The notes below the pieces were generated by a model. It was not told the DNA's origin, did not search any database, and saw only the letters and a list, made by a program, of their open reading frames with translations. Shown here in pieces: positions 24,506 to 32,110 of a stretch of 64,000 nt of DNA. Positions within the stretch are counted from its first letter, which is position 1, and each line of letters opens with the position of its first letter. This DNA is from Streptomyces hygroscopicus (GTDB taxonomy: Bacteria; Actinomycetota; Actinomycetes; Streptomycetales; Streptomycetaceae), in NCBI RefSeq assembly GCF_026168105.1, contig NZ_LBMW01000022.1, positions 62,001 to 126,000 on the forward strand. The letters run 5' to 3'. The position numbers were made by a program, and so were the translations under genes.

Positions 24506-25507
24506 TTGGACTGCCCTGACATGCATGCCCGGCAATACCTCGACCGCTTCGAAACCCTGCTCGGCGTCACACCCGTGAAGACGCTCACCGTCGATGTCCT
24601 GGGAAGGCCGCGCAGCATCAACCTGAAGCTCGAAGGCCACAACATCACGGGCTCGATCAAGGCCCGCACAGCCTATGGCCTGGTGCGCGGCCTCGCGGAG
24701 GACGGGTTAATTCGCCCCGGCGTCAGGTTGATTGAGTCAACATCGGGCAATCTCGGCGTGGCGCTGGCGACCATGGCCCGCTATCTGGGGGTCGGATTCA
24801 CGGCCGTGGTCGACCCGTTGATCACGACCGAGTGCCTCACGCGGCTGCGAGATCTCGGCGCGACCGTGGTCATGGTGGAGGATCCGGACCCGGCCGGCGG
24901 CTACCTGCTCTCTCGCCTCGCCAAGGTGAAGCAGATGGTTGCTCAGGATGACGCCTACGTATGGGTGGACCAGTACAACAACTGGCGAAATCCGGAAATT
25001 CACCGGCAGATGACGGGGCCGGAGATCCTTGGGCAGATGCCGACGCCTCCCGACGCTGTCTTCGCCGCGATCTCGACCGGCGGGACGTTTGCGGGGCTGA
25101 GTCGCTGCTTTCGCGCGAGGAGCCCGCAGACACGTATGATCGCAGTCGACATCAAAGGATCGGTCGCGTTCGGTGGCCGGCCTGGGAAGCGGCACCTTTC
25201 GGGTATCGGCGCGAGCCGTCGGTCCAGCTTCCTTGATCCCGGCCTGATCGACCATCTCGCCTTTGCCGGCGTAGGGGAATCCGCCTACTACTGCCGTGCC
25301 GTTCTACGCGACTCCGGGATCTATCTCGGGGGTTCGTCCGGTGCGGTCGTGGCCGCCTGTGTCCGGTACCTCGCGGAGCACCCGGAGATCCAGAACCCGC
25401 TGTGCGTCTGCGCCGACGGAGGTGAGAAGTACGAGAGCACGGTGTACAGCGATGCATGGCTGGAGGCGATCGACGAACGGGCCGCGCCTGCCGACGTGCC
25501 TGGCTAG
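24506..25507 (+). CDS. sbnA: SbnA-like PLP enzyme (L-2,3-diaminopropionate synthesis, step 1)
   Basis: A PLP fold type II enzyme of about 330 residues. The lysine loop is NITGSIKARTAYG, the substrate loop STSGNLGVALA, and the PLP-phosphate loop STGGTFAG. The characteristic GGSSGAVVAA segment near the C-terminus and pairing with an SbnB-like gene favour SbnA over ordinary cysteine synthase. SbnA joins O-phospho-L-serine and L-glutamate into N-(1-amino-1-carboxyl-2-ethyl)-glutamate. The listed start is TTG 24506; the in-frame ATG at 24521 (MHARQYLDRF) is an equally good choice, as neither has a strong ribosome site. Two genes separate it from SbnB, unlike the adjacent arrangement in siderophore clusters. 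Confidence 0.78.
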   Translation: MDCPDMHARQYLDRFETLLGVTPVKTLTVDVLGRPRSINLKLEGHNITGSIKARTAYGLVRGLAEDGLIRPGVRLIESTSGNLGVALATMARYLGVGFTAVVDPLITTECLTRLRDLGATVVMVEDPDPAGGYLLSRLAKVKQMVAQDDAYVWVDQYNNWRNPEIHRQMTGPEILGQMPTPPDAVFAAISTGGTFAGLSRCFRARSPQTRMIAVDIKGSVAFGGRPGKRHLSGIGASRRSSFLDPGLIDHLAFAGVGESAYYCRAVLRDSGIYLGGSSGAVVAACVRYLAEHPEIQNPLCVCADGGEKYESTVYSDAWLEAIDERAAPADVPG

Positions 25508-25570
25508 CGCCTGCTCCCTGACGCAGGGTAGACACTGGACTGCCTCCCCACGAGGGATAAGGAGTACCAG

Positions 25571-27355
25571 TTGACGGGCACCACAACAGGAGACCTCTCG
25601 GATGTCTACGAAGCACTGGCGGCATACATAAGCGGAGGGCCGCGCCCCGGGTTCGCTCAAGTCGAGAAGCTGTCCGGGGTGAGACTGCAGACGGCGGACG
25701 AACACGATGTGGGTCGTCTCCTGCTGTTGGGGGCCTTGAGCGCCCGACTCGACGGCGGAGGCTCGATCGCCCGTGGGCTGCTCGAGGTCGCCCGCCGCTA
25801 CGAGGATTCCTCGTTCCTCTACACCGGCCGTATCATCCCTCGGGTCAGGGAGATGATTGACATACTGGAATCCGCGGTCGACGGGCGCTCCTCGAGTGCT
25901 CTGACGGCGGTCGCCGACCACCTGAGTCAGGGATGGGCCGCCTACCGCTGCTCAATCTTTCCCGACGCATTTGCCAGACTCAGTCTCGAGCTGGGCCTGG
26001 AAAAGGAAGCGGACGCCTTCACGAAGACCTCGTTCACCTGCTGGCAGGATGGCCTGTTGGCAGCGGCCGCCAACCGTCCGAGCGAGGCCAGTGAGCACTT
26101 CCGGGACTCACTCGACCGGTACCGAACCTACTTGTACCACGCTGATGCCGCCTGGCTGTTCACCGACGTCATCATCACCGAACTCATAGCAGGGCGCGAA
26201 AGAGCCGCAGCGCAAATCTACGATGAACAGTTCCACTACGTCGAGGAGGTGCTCGCCCAGTACCCGGTTCCTGACAGCGGCGAACGTCACCTCTTTCAGA
26301 TCGGTGATGTGCAAAGCGGCGGCTATCACACCTTCGTGGAGTCCGCCACGTTGCACCCTCAGGGGTTGACACAACAGGACCGGGAGGTGCTCCGGCGGTA
26401 CGTTCGAACCAGCGATTTTCTTCTGAGGGCCTGCCGCTACCATTCCGAAGACGACTTCAACGCAGCCTTGGATCTTTTTTCCTTCGGGTGGACCGGCTTC
26501 CCGTCCTCTCCTTATCCACACATTCTGCAGCACGTCGCCGACCGCTACGGCAGCAGAAGCGCACCGTGGAACGTCTACCGGACCGCGTATGCGCGCTGGC
26601 ACTCCATGCTTCGCCTGGGCCGGGCCATGCCGAAGTCCGCCACCCTCATCCAGGCCGCCGTGGAACTTCACGAGCGGCTCGTGTACGCGGGGATGGGAAA
26701 GCACGCCGCCATCGCGCTCCTCGACGCGGCGGTCGTGCACGGCCGACTGCACGGTACGGACAGCACCGCCGAGTGGATCAGCAGATACGTGGCCGACCTC
26801 AGACCGCAGATCCCGGACCTGTTGCGCGCGGCGGTCAACTACCTGCAGTCCGGGGAACGCAGCGGCGCCGACCACTTCCTCACTCCCTATATCGGCCGAC
26901 GCTCACACCACACAGCACCGGACCTCATCTTCGCCGGCGCCTTCTGGCACCATCACGACCGACCCGCGCACACCGAGGTCGTCCTGTACGGCCGGCTCCT
27001 TACGATCGAGGGAGTTACCGTCTACGAGGACGCCCCCGAACCCCTGGTGGACATCCTCGACGTACTCGGCACGGAGTTCCGCCGCAGCCGACAGGAGCAA
27101 CGCGATGTGCCGTTGCTTTCGGCGGCCGAGCTCTCCTCGCGCACGGGTCGTACCCCGGCCGCGCTGGCCCAGGCCGTAAGAAGGTTCCGCAACAGGGCAC
27201 GGGAGAGGTTCCGGGAAGCCACTGACTGGAACCTCGATCCCGACACCGTGATCCAGGGGCGTCCCGGGTACCGGCTCAACCCGGCCACCGTAGAGCGCTT
27301 CTGCAGATATCCCGAACCCGAGTCCCCGCCCTGCGCCGAAAGGATCGCGCCATGA
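25571..27355 (+). CDS. large helical-repeat protein with C-terminal winged-helix-like domain
   Basis: A 594-residue protein with no close family that I recognise. Residues about 1-470 are alpha-helical with TPR-like periodicity (repeated 'aaaNRPSEASEHFRDSLDRY', 'HAAIALLDAAVVHGRLHG' style segments). The last 110 or so residues read like an OmpR/SARP-type winged helix: strand YGRLLTIEGVTVY, helix LVDILDVLG, recognition region LSSRTGRTPAALAQAVRRFRNR, and the wing hairpin GRPGYRLNP. This order, repeats first and DNA-binding last, is inverted compared with SARP regulators. It could be a regulator of the diaminopropionate cassette. The start is TTG at 25571 with GGAG eight bases upstream. Its ATGA-type stop overlaps the next gene. 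The DNA-binding role is inferred from local pattern only. Confidence 0.55.
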   Translation: MTGTTTGDLSDVYEALAAYISGGPRPGFAQVEKLSGVRLQTADEHDVGRLLLLGALSARLDGGGSIARGLLEVARRYEDSSFLYTGRIIPRVREMIDILESAVDGRSSSALTAVADHLSQGWAAYRCSIFPDAFARLSLELGLEKEADAFTKTSFTCWQDGLLAAAANRPSEASEHFRDSLDRYRTYLYHADAAWLFTDVIITELIAGRERAAAQIYDEQFHYVEEVLAQYPVPDSGERHLFQIGDVQSGGYHTFVESATLHPQGLTQQDREVLRRYVRTSDFLLRACRYHSEDDFNAALDLFSFGWTGFPSSPYPHILQHVADRYGSRSAPWNVYRTAYARWHSMLRLGRAMPKSATLIQAAVELHERLVYAGMGKHAAIALLDAAVVHGRLHGTDSTAEWISRYVADLRPQIPDLLRAAVNYLQSGERSGADHFLTPYIGRRSHHTAPDLIFAGAFWHHHDRPAHTEVVLYGRLLTIEGVTVYEDAPEPLVDILDVLGTEFRRSRQEQRDVPLLSAAELSSRTGRTPAALAQAVRRFRNRARERFREATDWNLDPDTVIQGRPGYRLNPATVERFCRYPEPESPPCAERIAP

Positions 27356-27822
27356 ACACTCCGCACACCGCCGTCGTCGACCCGGCAGCCGTCGACTCAC
27401 AACACAAGCTCGTGGTGGCCCTGAAGTCGAAGTTGCCCCCGGGGGTTGCGGCCAATGCGGTCGGCCACCTGTGCCTGGGGCTGTCCGTCAAGGCGGCGAC
27501 CCAACGTCCGGAGCTTCTTCCGAAGATGTCCTTTCTCGCATTCACCGACGCGGACGGGGGCCTTCACTCCCCGGTCTCCGGGCTGTCCCTCGTGGTCCTG
27601 GAGGGGCGCCCGGCGTGGATCCGGCGACTGCGTGACGAGTCCGAAACCGCGGGGCTGCTCTACACCGACTTCACCGGAGAGATGACCGGTGGCACTTACG
27701 CCGACCAACTCGACCGGATGAAACAGACTCCGGAGCAACTTCTGGACTACTACGGCGTCGCCCTGTTCGGAACACGCGACGAACTGGACCCGCTCACCAA
27801 GAAGTTCTCCCTCCTCCGTTGA
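27352..27822 (+). CDS. DUF2000-like small protein
   Basis: A 156-residue protein starting inside the stop of the preceding gene (ATGA). The pattern LVVALKSKLPPGVAANAVGHLCLGL at the start and TGGTYADQLDRM...YYGVALFG at the end matches the DUF2000 family, which shares the peptidyl-tRNA hydrolase 2 fold. The biochemical role of the family is unknown. Translational coupling to the helical-repeat protein and position between SbnA and SbnB suggest a role in handling an aminoacyl or amino-acid intermediate, a guess based on the fold. Family call is moderate. Confidence 0.55.
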   Translation: MNTPHTAVVDPAAVDSQHKLVVALKSKLPPGVAANAVGHLCLGLSVKAATQRPELLPKMSFLAFTDADGGLHSPVSGLSLVVLEGRPAWIRRLRDESETAGLLYTDFTGEMTGGTYADQLDRMKQTPEQLLDYYGVALFGTRDELDPLTKKFSLLR

Positions 27823-27839
27823 TCTCAAGGAACCCAGGC

Positions 27840-28862
27840 ATGAATATTTCAGATAAAATCGACCCCCGCGATCTGGCCGTTGTCCCGCAACGGGTCGTGG
27901 ACAGGGCGCTCGAAGGTGCGCTCAAAGAGTGCAAGGCGATTGTCGAAAAGGTGTACGTCGACGCCGCCAACGATCAACTCGTCAATCCGGACAGCCTGTT
28001 CCTGCGTCCCGACATGGAAGGCAGGGAGCGTATTATCGCGCTCCCTGCCTATGTGCCAGGGGATGTTTCCGCCATGGGTGTGAAGTGGATATCCAGCTTC
28101 CCCGAGAACATCTCCCTCGACCTCCCCCGCGCCTCGGCACTGATCGTGCTCAATGACCTGCGTACCGGGTTCCCCGTCGCGGTGCTCGAAGGGGCTCGCA
28201 TCAGCGCCTACCGGACTGCCCTCTCGGCCCTCGTAGGCGCGGAAACGCTGCTCGGCCGTGATCGCTCAGCGGCAAAGGTGGCCGTCGTGGGAACCGGTTA
28301 CATCTCCCAGACCACGTTGCGGGTCATGGCGGACGAAGCCTGGAGCTTCGGATCACTGTCCGTCCATGACATCGATCCCTCCCGCGCCCGCGCGTTCGCT
28401 GACCGGGTTCCCGCCCACCTCGCTGCCGAGGTGTCCATGGCCGACGACGCGGGGCAGGCGGTCGCGGGTGCCGACCTGGTGCTGCTCGCAACCACAGCCA
28501 CGGTTCCCCATATCGCAGACATTGGCGCGTCCAAGAGCGACGCGGTGGTTCTGCACATGTCGCTGCGCGATCTCACGCCCGAGGCGATGACCGGGGCCAC
28601 CCAGGTGGTCGACCATGTGGCGCATGCACTCCGTGAGAAGACCTCACTCGCTCTGGCCGTCGATCAGGGGACAGTCCAGCAACAGGAGATACAGGTCATC
28701 GGGGATTTCCTGCAGGGCAGGGTCGAGCGTGATCGCGGCAGGCGGGCGATCTACTCGCCGTTCGGCCTGGGATCGCTGGACATCGCGGTCGCTCAGCTCG
28801 TCCTTGACCGATCGCGCGGTGCCGAGGACGTGACCGTCATCCCCGGCTTCTCCTCTTCCTGA
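27840..28862 (+). CDS. sbnB: SbnB-like dehydrogenase (L-2,3-diaminopropionate synthesis, step 2)
   Basis: A 340-residue ornithine-cyclodeaminase/mu-crystallin family protein. MGVKWISSFPENI and FPVAVLEGARISAYRTAL are the substrate-site segments, VAVVGTGYISQTTLR the NAD loop, and VVLHMSLRDLTPE the distal motif characteristic of SbnB rather than true cyclodeaminases. SbnB oxidatively cleaves the SbnA product to L-2,3-diaminopropionate and 2-oxoglutarate. The start at 27840 has AAGGA upstream. It converges on the flavoprotein at 28,880 with 17 bases between stops. Together with SbnA this gives confident L-Dap production, yet no NRPS in the window shows a Dap pocket. Confidence 0.82.
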   Translation: MNISDKIDPRDLAVVPQRVVDRALEGALKECKAIVEKVYVDAANDQLVNPDSLFLRPDMEGRERIIALPAYVPGDVSAMGVKWISSFPENISLDLPRASALIVLNDLRTGFPVAVLEGARISAYRTALSALVGAETLLGRDRSAAKVAVVGTGYISQTTLRVMADEAWSFGSLSVHDIDPSRARAFADRVPAHLAAEVSMADDAGQAVAGADLVLLATTATVPHIADIGASKSDAVVLHMSLRDLTPEAMTGATQVVDHVAHALREKTSLALAVDQGTVQQQEIQVIGDFLQGRVERDRGRRAIYSPFGLGSLDIAVAQLVLDRSRGAEDVTVIPGFSSS

Positions 28863-28879
28863 CAGTTCTCCGACGACGT

Positions 28880-30106
28880 TCAACTCCCCGGCCGCCCGGG
28901 CCGCGACGGCAGGAGGATGTCTTCGAGGTCGGCCGGCGGTCGGCGCCCGAGGAAGGGCTGCAGCGCCGCCCGGGAGCCGGTGTCCCCGGCGAGGATTCCA
29001 CCGATCAGAACGCCGGTGTCAGGGTGAAGAAGCACTTTGGCGTAACGGGTGGGACCCTCGGCGAATACCATCTGCTTCCCGCCCTCAGCGCCGGGCCGGG
29101 AGGTGCCGAAGCTGGCGATGTTCACGCCGGGGAGACGCAGTGTGGTGAAGGTGTCCGCCGCGTTGAAAGGTTCAGCGTCGTGCCCGAGGAGTTGCCGGGC
29201 GACACTCGCAGCCATGCGATAGCCCGGCGCGACCAGCCCGTAGCAGCGGCCGTGCACTGCTGCGCATCCACCGACCGCCCAAATGCGGTCGTCAACGGTG
29301 CGGCAGTAGGCGTTCACGAGAACGCCTCCCTGCGGCGCACGTTCCAGTCCCAGGGCGGTGGCGAGATCGTCGCGTGGCCGCACCCCTGCCGCGAACACGA
29401 CCAGCGGAGTGTCGATGACCGTGCCGTCGGAGAGGATGACCGAACGCACCGTCCTGTTGGGATGCGCGTCAACGGAGTCAACCGCCGTGCCGCAGTGCAC
29501 CACCACACCGATGCGCGCGACGTGCTGTTGCAGTACACAGGCGGCGTCGGCATCCAGTTGGGCGGGCATCAAGTGCGGTGCCGTTTCCACGATGTGGGGT
29601 CGCATTCCCAGCGACCGTAACGCGTTGGCGGCTTCCAGACCGAGGAGGCCGCCGCCGACCACGACTCCGGCATGTCCGGGCCGGGCGGCGTCGCGGATCG
29701 CGTCCAGGTCGTCGAAGGTGCGGTACGCGAAGCATCCCGTCAGATCACGGCCGGGAACTGGCGGCACGAACGGACGAGACCCGGTGGCCAGTACGAGCGC
29801 GTCGTAACGCATCTCGGCGCCGTCGGCGGCACGCACGATGCGGGCAGCACGGCAGCCGCCGACGGCCGGGCAGCCCAGCCGGACCTCGACGGCGGGATGG
29901 TGCAGGAAATCCTCCCTGGCCAGGGCGAGGTCGTTCTTGCCCTTGCCGTCCAGGTAGGACGAAAGGCTGACCCGGTCATAGGCGGGCTGATCCTCTTCGG
30001 CAAGGATGATGATGCGCCACTGACTGTCCGCGTCGAGCGCCAGAACCGCTTCGGCGAGTCGGTGCCCCACCATGCCGTGCCCGACGATCACCAGAGTCCG
30101 GTCCAC
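28880..30106 (-). CDS. second FAD-dependent oxidoreductase, paralogue of the nitrate-module flavoprotein
   Basis: A 408-residue protein collinear and strongly similar to the one at 20,321 from its first Rossmann loop (VIVGHGMVGHRLAEAVLALD) to its end (PFLGRRPPADLEDILLP). NAD loop VVVGGGLLGLEAANAL and ATGS are kept, but the second FAD motif reads WAVGGCAAV where the paralogue has WAVGDCAAV, losing the Asp that normally contacts FAD ribityl. It may therefore bind FAD poorly or have a changed role. The start GTG 30106 is chosen for its AGGAGGGGG ribosome site; a longer frame to 30304 runs through the promoter block and is unlikely. Expression would be from the shared block at 30,304-30,354 with a leader of about 210 bases. 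Role: extra or replacement reductase for the nitrate system or a pathway oxygenase. Confidence 0.78.
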   Translation of the reverse strand: MDRTLVIVGHGMVGHRLAEAVLALDADSQWRIIILAEEDQPAYDRVSLSSYLDGKGKNDLALAREDFLHHPAVEVRLGCPAVGGCRAARIVRAADGAEMRYDALVLATGSRPFVPPVPGRDLTGCFAYRTFDDLDAIRDAARPGHAGVVVGGGLLGLEAANALRSLGMRPHIVETAPHLMPAQLDADAACVLQQHVARIGVVVHCGTAVDSVDAHPNRTVRSVILSDGTVIDTPLVVFAAGVRPRDDLATALGLERAPQGGVLVNAYCRTVDDRIWAVGGCAAVHGRCYGLVAPGYRMAASVARQLLGHDAEPFNAADTFTTLRLPGVNIASFGTSRPGAEGGKQMVFAEGPTRYAKVLLHPDTGVLIGGILAGDTGSRAALQPFLGRRPPADLEDILLPSRPGRPGS

Positions 30107-30303
30107 GTCGCCCCCTCCTGCGCCTCTCATCGCCAAGGAACTCGCGGCTTCGACCGCCGATGCAGCCATCGCCCGGCACGAGGTCGGCTTGTCGGGCCGC
30201 TGTCCATCCCGCCCAGGCCAGGGTCGACCGCGACGGACGGGCAGGGTGCACATAACCGATCGGTCGACATCTGAATGGCCTTCACCAAGGTTGCGCCTGG
30301 GCA

Positions 30304-30354
30304 CTTCTCAGGTCCTCAGACAAGTACAGTAGCGAGCAACCCCCCAGGCGACAA
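30304..30354 (-). promoter_or_regulatory. promoter/operator block, copy 2 (drives second flavoprotein)
   Basis: On the minus strand: -35 TTGTCG (30354-30349), 17 bases, -10 TACTGT (30331-30326), then TTGTCTGAGGACCTGAGAAG. It differs at six of 51 positions from the block at 8,897-8,947. It points at the gene starting at 30,106. Confidence 0.65.
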
Positions 30355-30447
30355 GGCGCTTCTCCGGGCGCTCGTTCGGCAGCGCGACGCGCCCAGGGCG
30401 GGCACCCGACACGTGAGCTGTCCGCGTAGCACCGTGTTCTTGTGTCG

Positions 30448-30477
30448 GAGCACGAGCACGAGCACGAGCACGAGCAC
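30448..30477. repeat. five tandem GAGCAC hexamers
   Basis: GAGCAC is repeated five times without error, followed by degenerate CAGCAC/CAGCAT units up to 30,494. It ends 14 bases from the stop of the aldose-epimerase gene. Probably slipped-strand expansion in a non-coding tail. Confidence 0.8.
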
Positions 30478-30491
30478 CAGCACCAGCAGCA

Positions 30492-31565
30492 TCAGCCTGC
30501 GGCTCGGTCGAGGCGAGGGATCACGCCCCACTGTGCGCGGAATTCCCGGTCGGGATGAATGACACGCAGTCCGTAGCCGTTGTTGAAGCCATTCGATGCG
30601 CAGGTGTACGGCTCGATGGCCAGACCCTTTCGGCGGCGTGCCGGGTCGGGCAGCGTATCGCCGGTGTACACCTGCAGGAATTCGTGCTGCCGGTCGAGCC
30701 ACACCGTGAGGGAGACCGGGGACTTCGGTGAGGTCATGTCCACGCGCGCCTCACCGCTGCCGTCGCGGGTCAGATCGGCGAATCCGGTGTCCATGACCGT
30801 GTGCCCGAGGCGCCGCGGATTCCGGAAGTCGAAGGGGGTGCCGGCCACGGGAACAGGCGGAGGGACAGGGATGCTGCGGTGATTGGTCCGGAAGTATGAC
30901 CTGGCCGGCAGTGTGAGGACGATGTCGTCGATGAACTCCGTGCCAACCGTGAAATACGGATGCATTCCCACCCCGTAGGGGACGGGGCGGTTACTGAGGT
31001 TGCCGACCTCGTTGGTGACCGTGAGGCCCCGCTCGGTGAGTTCAAATGTCTGGCGCAAGCGCAGGGAGAACGGATAGCCCGGCTGGGCGTGCAGCGTCAG
31101 CCCCATCACGAGACGCGACGGATGGTGTTCCACCGTGCGCCAGTTCATCCACCGCGTGAGACCGTGGATGGCGTTCTGCTGGGCTGGTTCGCTCCATGGC
31201 AGTTCCTCGGTGACTCCCTCGAACACATACGTTCCATGATCGATCCTGTTGGGCCATGGAATGAGCAGTTGACCGTATGAGGCCCCCGTGGGATAGGAAT
31301 CGGGGGGGAAGCCGTCCAGAAGTTCGCGTCCACCCGTCCGGTAAGACCTCAAGCCCGCGCCGAGCTCGGTGACCACCACCGTCTGGCGGGCCCGCGAGAT
31401 CTCGTACTGCTCGCCGGACAGTCCACCGGCCCTTGAGCGGTCCGGAGCCGAGTGAGCGGAGGGCGTGGCCGAGGGCAGCAAGCCCAAACCCGCACAGGCC
31501 CCGGCTGCCAGCACCGTGCGACGGAGCGGCTCGGCTCCGTCGTTTCGGCCCTGTCGTGCGGTCAT
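30492..31565 (-). CDS. secreted aldose 1-epimerase (GalM-like), Tat signal
   Basis: A 357-residue protein. The N-terminus has a twin-arginine-type leader (EPLRRTVLAAGACAGLGLLPS) followed by a small-residue cleavage region near residue 42. The mature part is aldose-1-epimerase/GalM: the anomer-binding LLIPWPNRI, NAIHGL with the first catalytic His, GVGMHPYF with the second, and the acidic residue in LAIEPYT. It would interconvert alpha and beta anomers of extracellular sugars. It seems unrelated to either biosynthetic region and separates them. Well supported family call; substrate unspecified. Confidence 0.85.
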   Translation of the reverse strand: MTARQGRNDGAEPLRRTVLAAGACAGLGLLPSATPSAHSAPDRSRAGGLSGEQYEISRARQTVVVTELGAGLRSYRTGGRELLDGFPPDSYPTGASYGQLLIPWPNRIDHGTYVFEGVTEELPWSEPAQQNAIHGLTRWMNWRTVEHHPSRLVMGLTLHAQPGYPFSLRLRQTFELTERGLTVTNEVGNLSNRPVPYGVGMHPYFTVGTEFIDDIVLTLPARSYFRTNHRSIPVPPPVPVAGTPFDFRNPRRLGHTVMDTGFADLTRDGSGEARVDMTSPKSPVSLTVWLDRQHEFLQVYTGDTLPDPARRRKGLAIEPYTCASNGFNNGYGLRVIHPDREFRAQWGVIPRLDRAAG

Positions 31566-32061
31566 CCCGTTCCCTTATCGCCGCCTTGCGGGACGGCGAT
31601 ATTGCACACCTCCTGGGCTCAGTGTGCCGTCGCGCGCCGAGGTTGGCGCTTTCGTTTGGACCATCGGGGGGTGCCCCTGACTCTTTTCTCTTCCGTGAAG
31701 GAACGGGGTCATTGATTCGTTGGGGTTCAGGCTGTTTGGGGACGGGCCGGGGCGCAGCGAAGATCGCCGGGTACGCCCATGTCACCCCAGGCCGTCGTGG
31801 ATGCAGACGTCCAAGTCGATCGCCGACGTGCAGAAGGCCGTCGCCGACGCCAACAAGCAGGTGCGGGCGGGCGCGTCGGCAGATGTTGGTCGCGTCTTCT
31901 CGGTGGCTCGATTCCGCCCGTGAGCTCCCACTCAGTGATCGTCATCACCACTCGTTACGCAAGGTTACGCGCCGTCGCTCACCTAGGGTCGATCTCGTCA
32001 CTCGACGGTGACTCGCCTTCACCGCAGCAGCTGCGGAGTTGACCCCTGTCCGGCGGGCCGC
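31566..32061. other. control region upstream of the lst operon
   Basis: About 500 bases between the divergent aldose epimerase and lstA genes. Open frames here look like shadows. A 23-codon stretch from 31,801 (MQTSKSIADVQKAVADANKQ) has coding-like helical composition and may be a gene remnant, but it ends without support. Two GTTACGC direct repeats (31954-31960, 31964-31970) are ten bases apart, just upstream of a -10-like TAGGGT (31984-31989); together they are a reasonable activator-dependent promoter for lstA. Confidence 0.4.
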
Positions 32062-32101
32062 GTGGTCCACACGCATCAAAAGTGGTCCACACGAATGAAA
32101 G
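32062..32101 (+). promoter_or_regulatory. tandem 20-bp operator-like repeats before lstA
   Basis: Two adjacent 20-bp units each begin with GTGGTCCACACG (32062-32073 and 32082-32093) and match at 17 of 20 positions. Each contains the interrupted palindrome GTGG-T-CCAC. The 20-bp period puts both on the same face of the helix. The second unit abuts the GAGGAAGAGG ribosome site of lstA, so a bound protein could block elongation or initiation. Confidence 0.5.
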
Positions 32102-32110
32102 AGGAAGAGG

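Noticed and set aside
28880..30304. Longer version of the second flavoprotein (474 residues)
   Set aside because: The extra N-terminus runs through the promoter block and has no similarity to the paralogue. GTG 30106 has a strong ribosome site and aligns with the paralogue's start.
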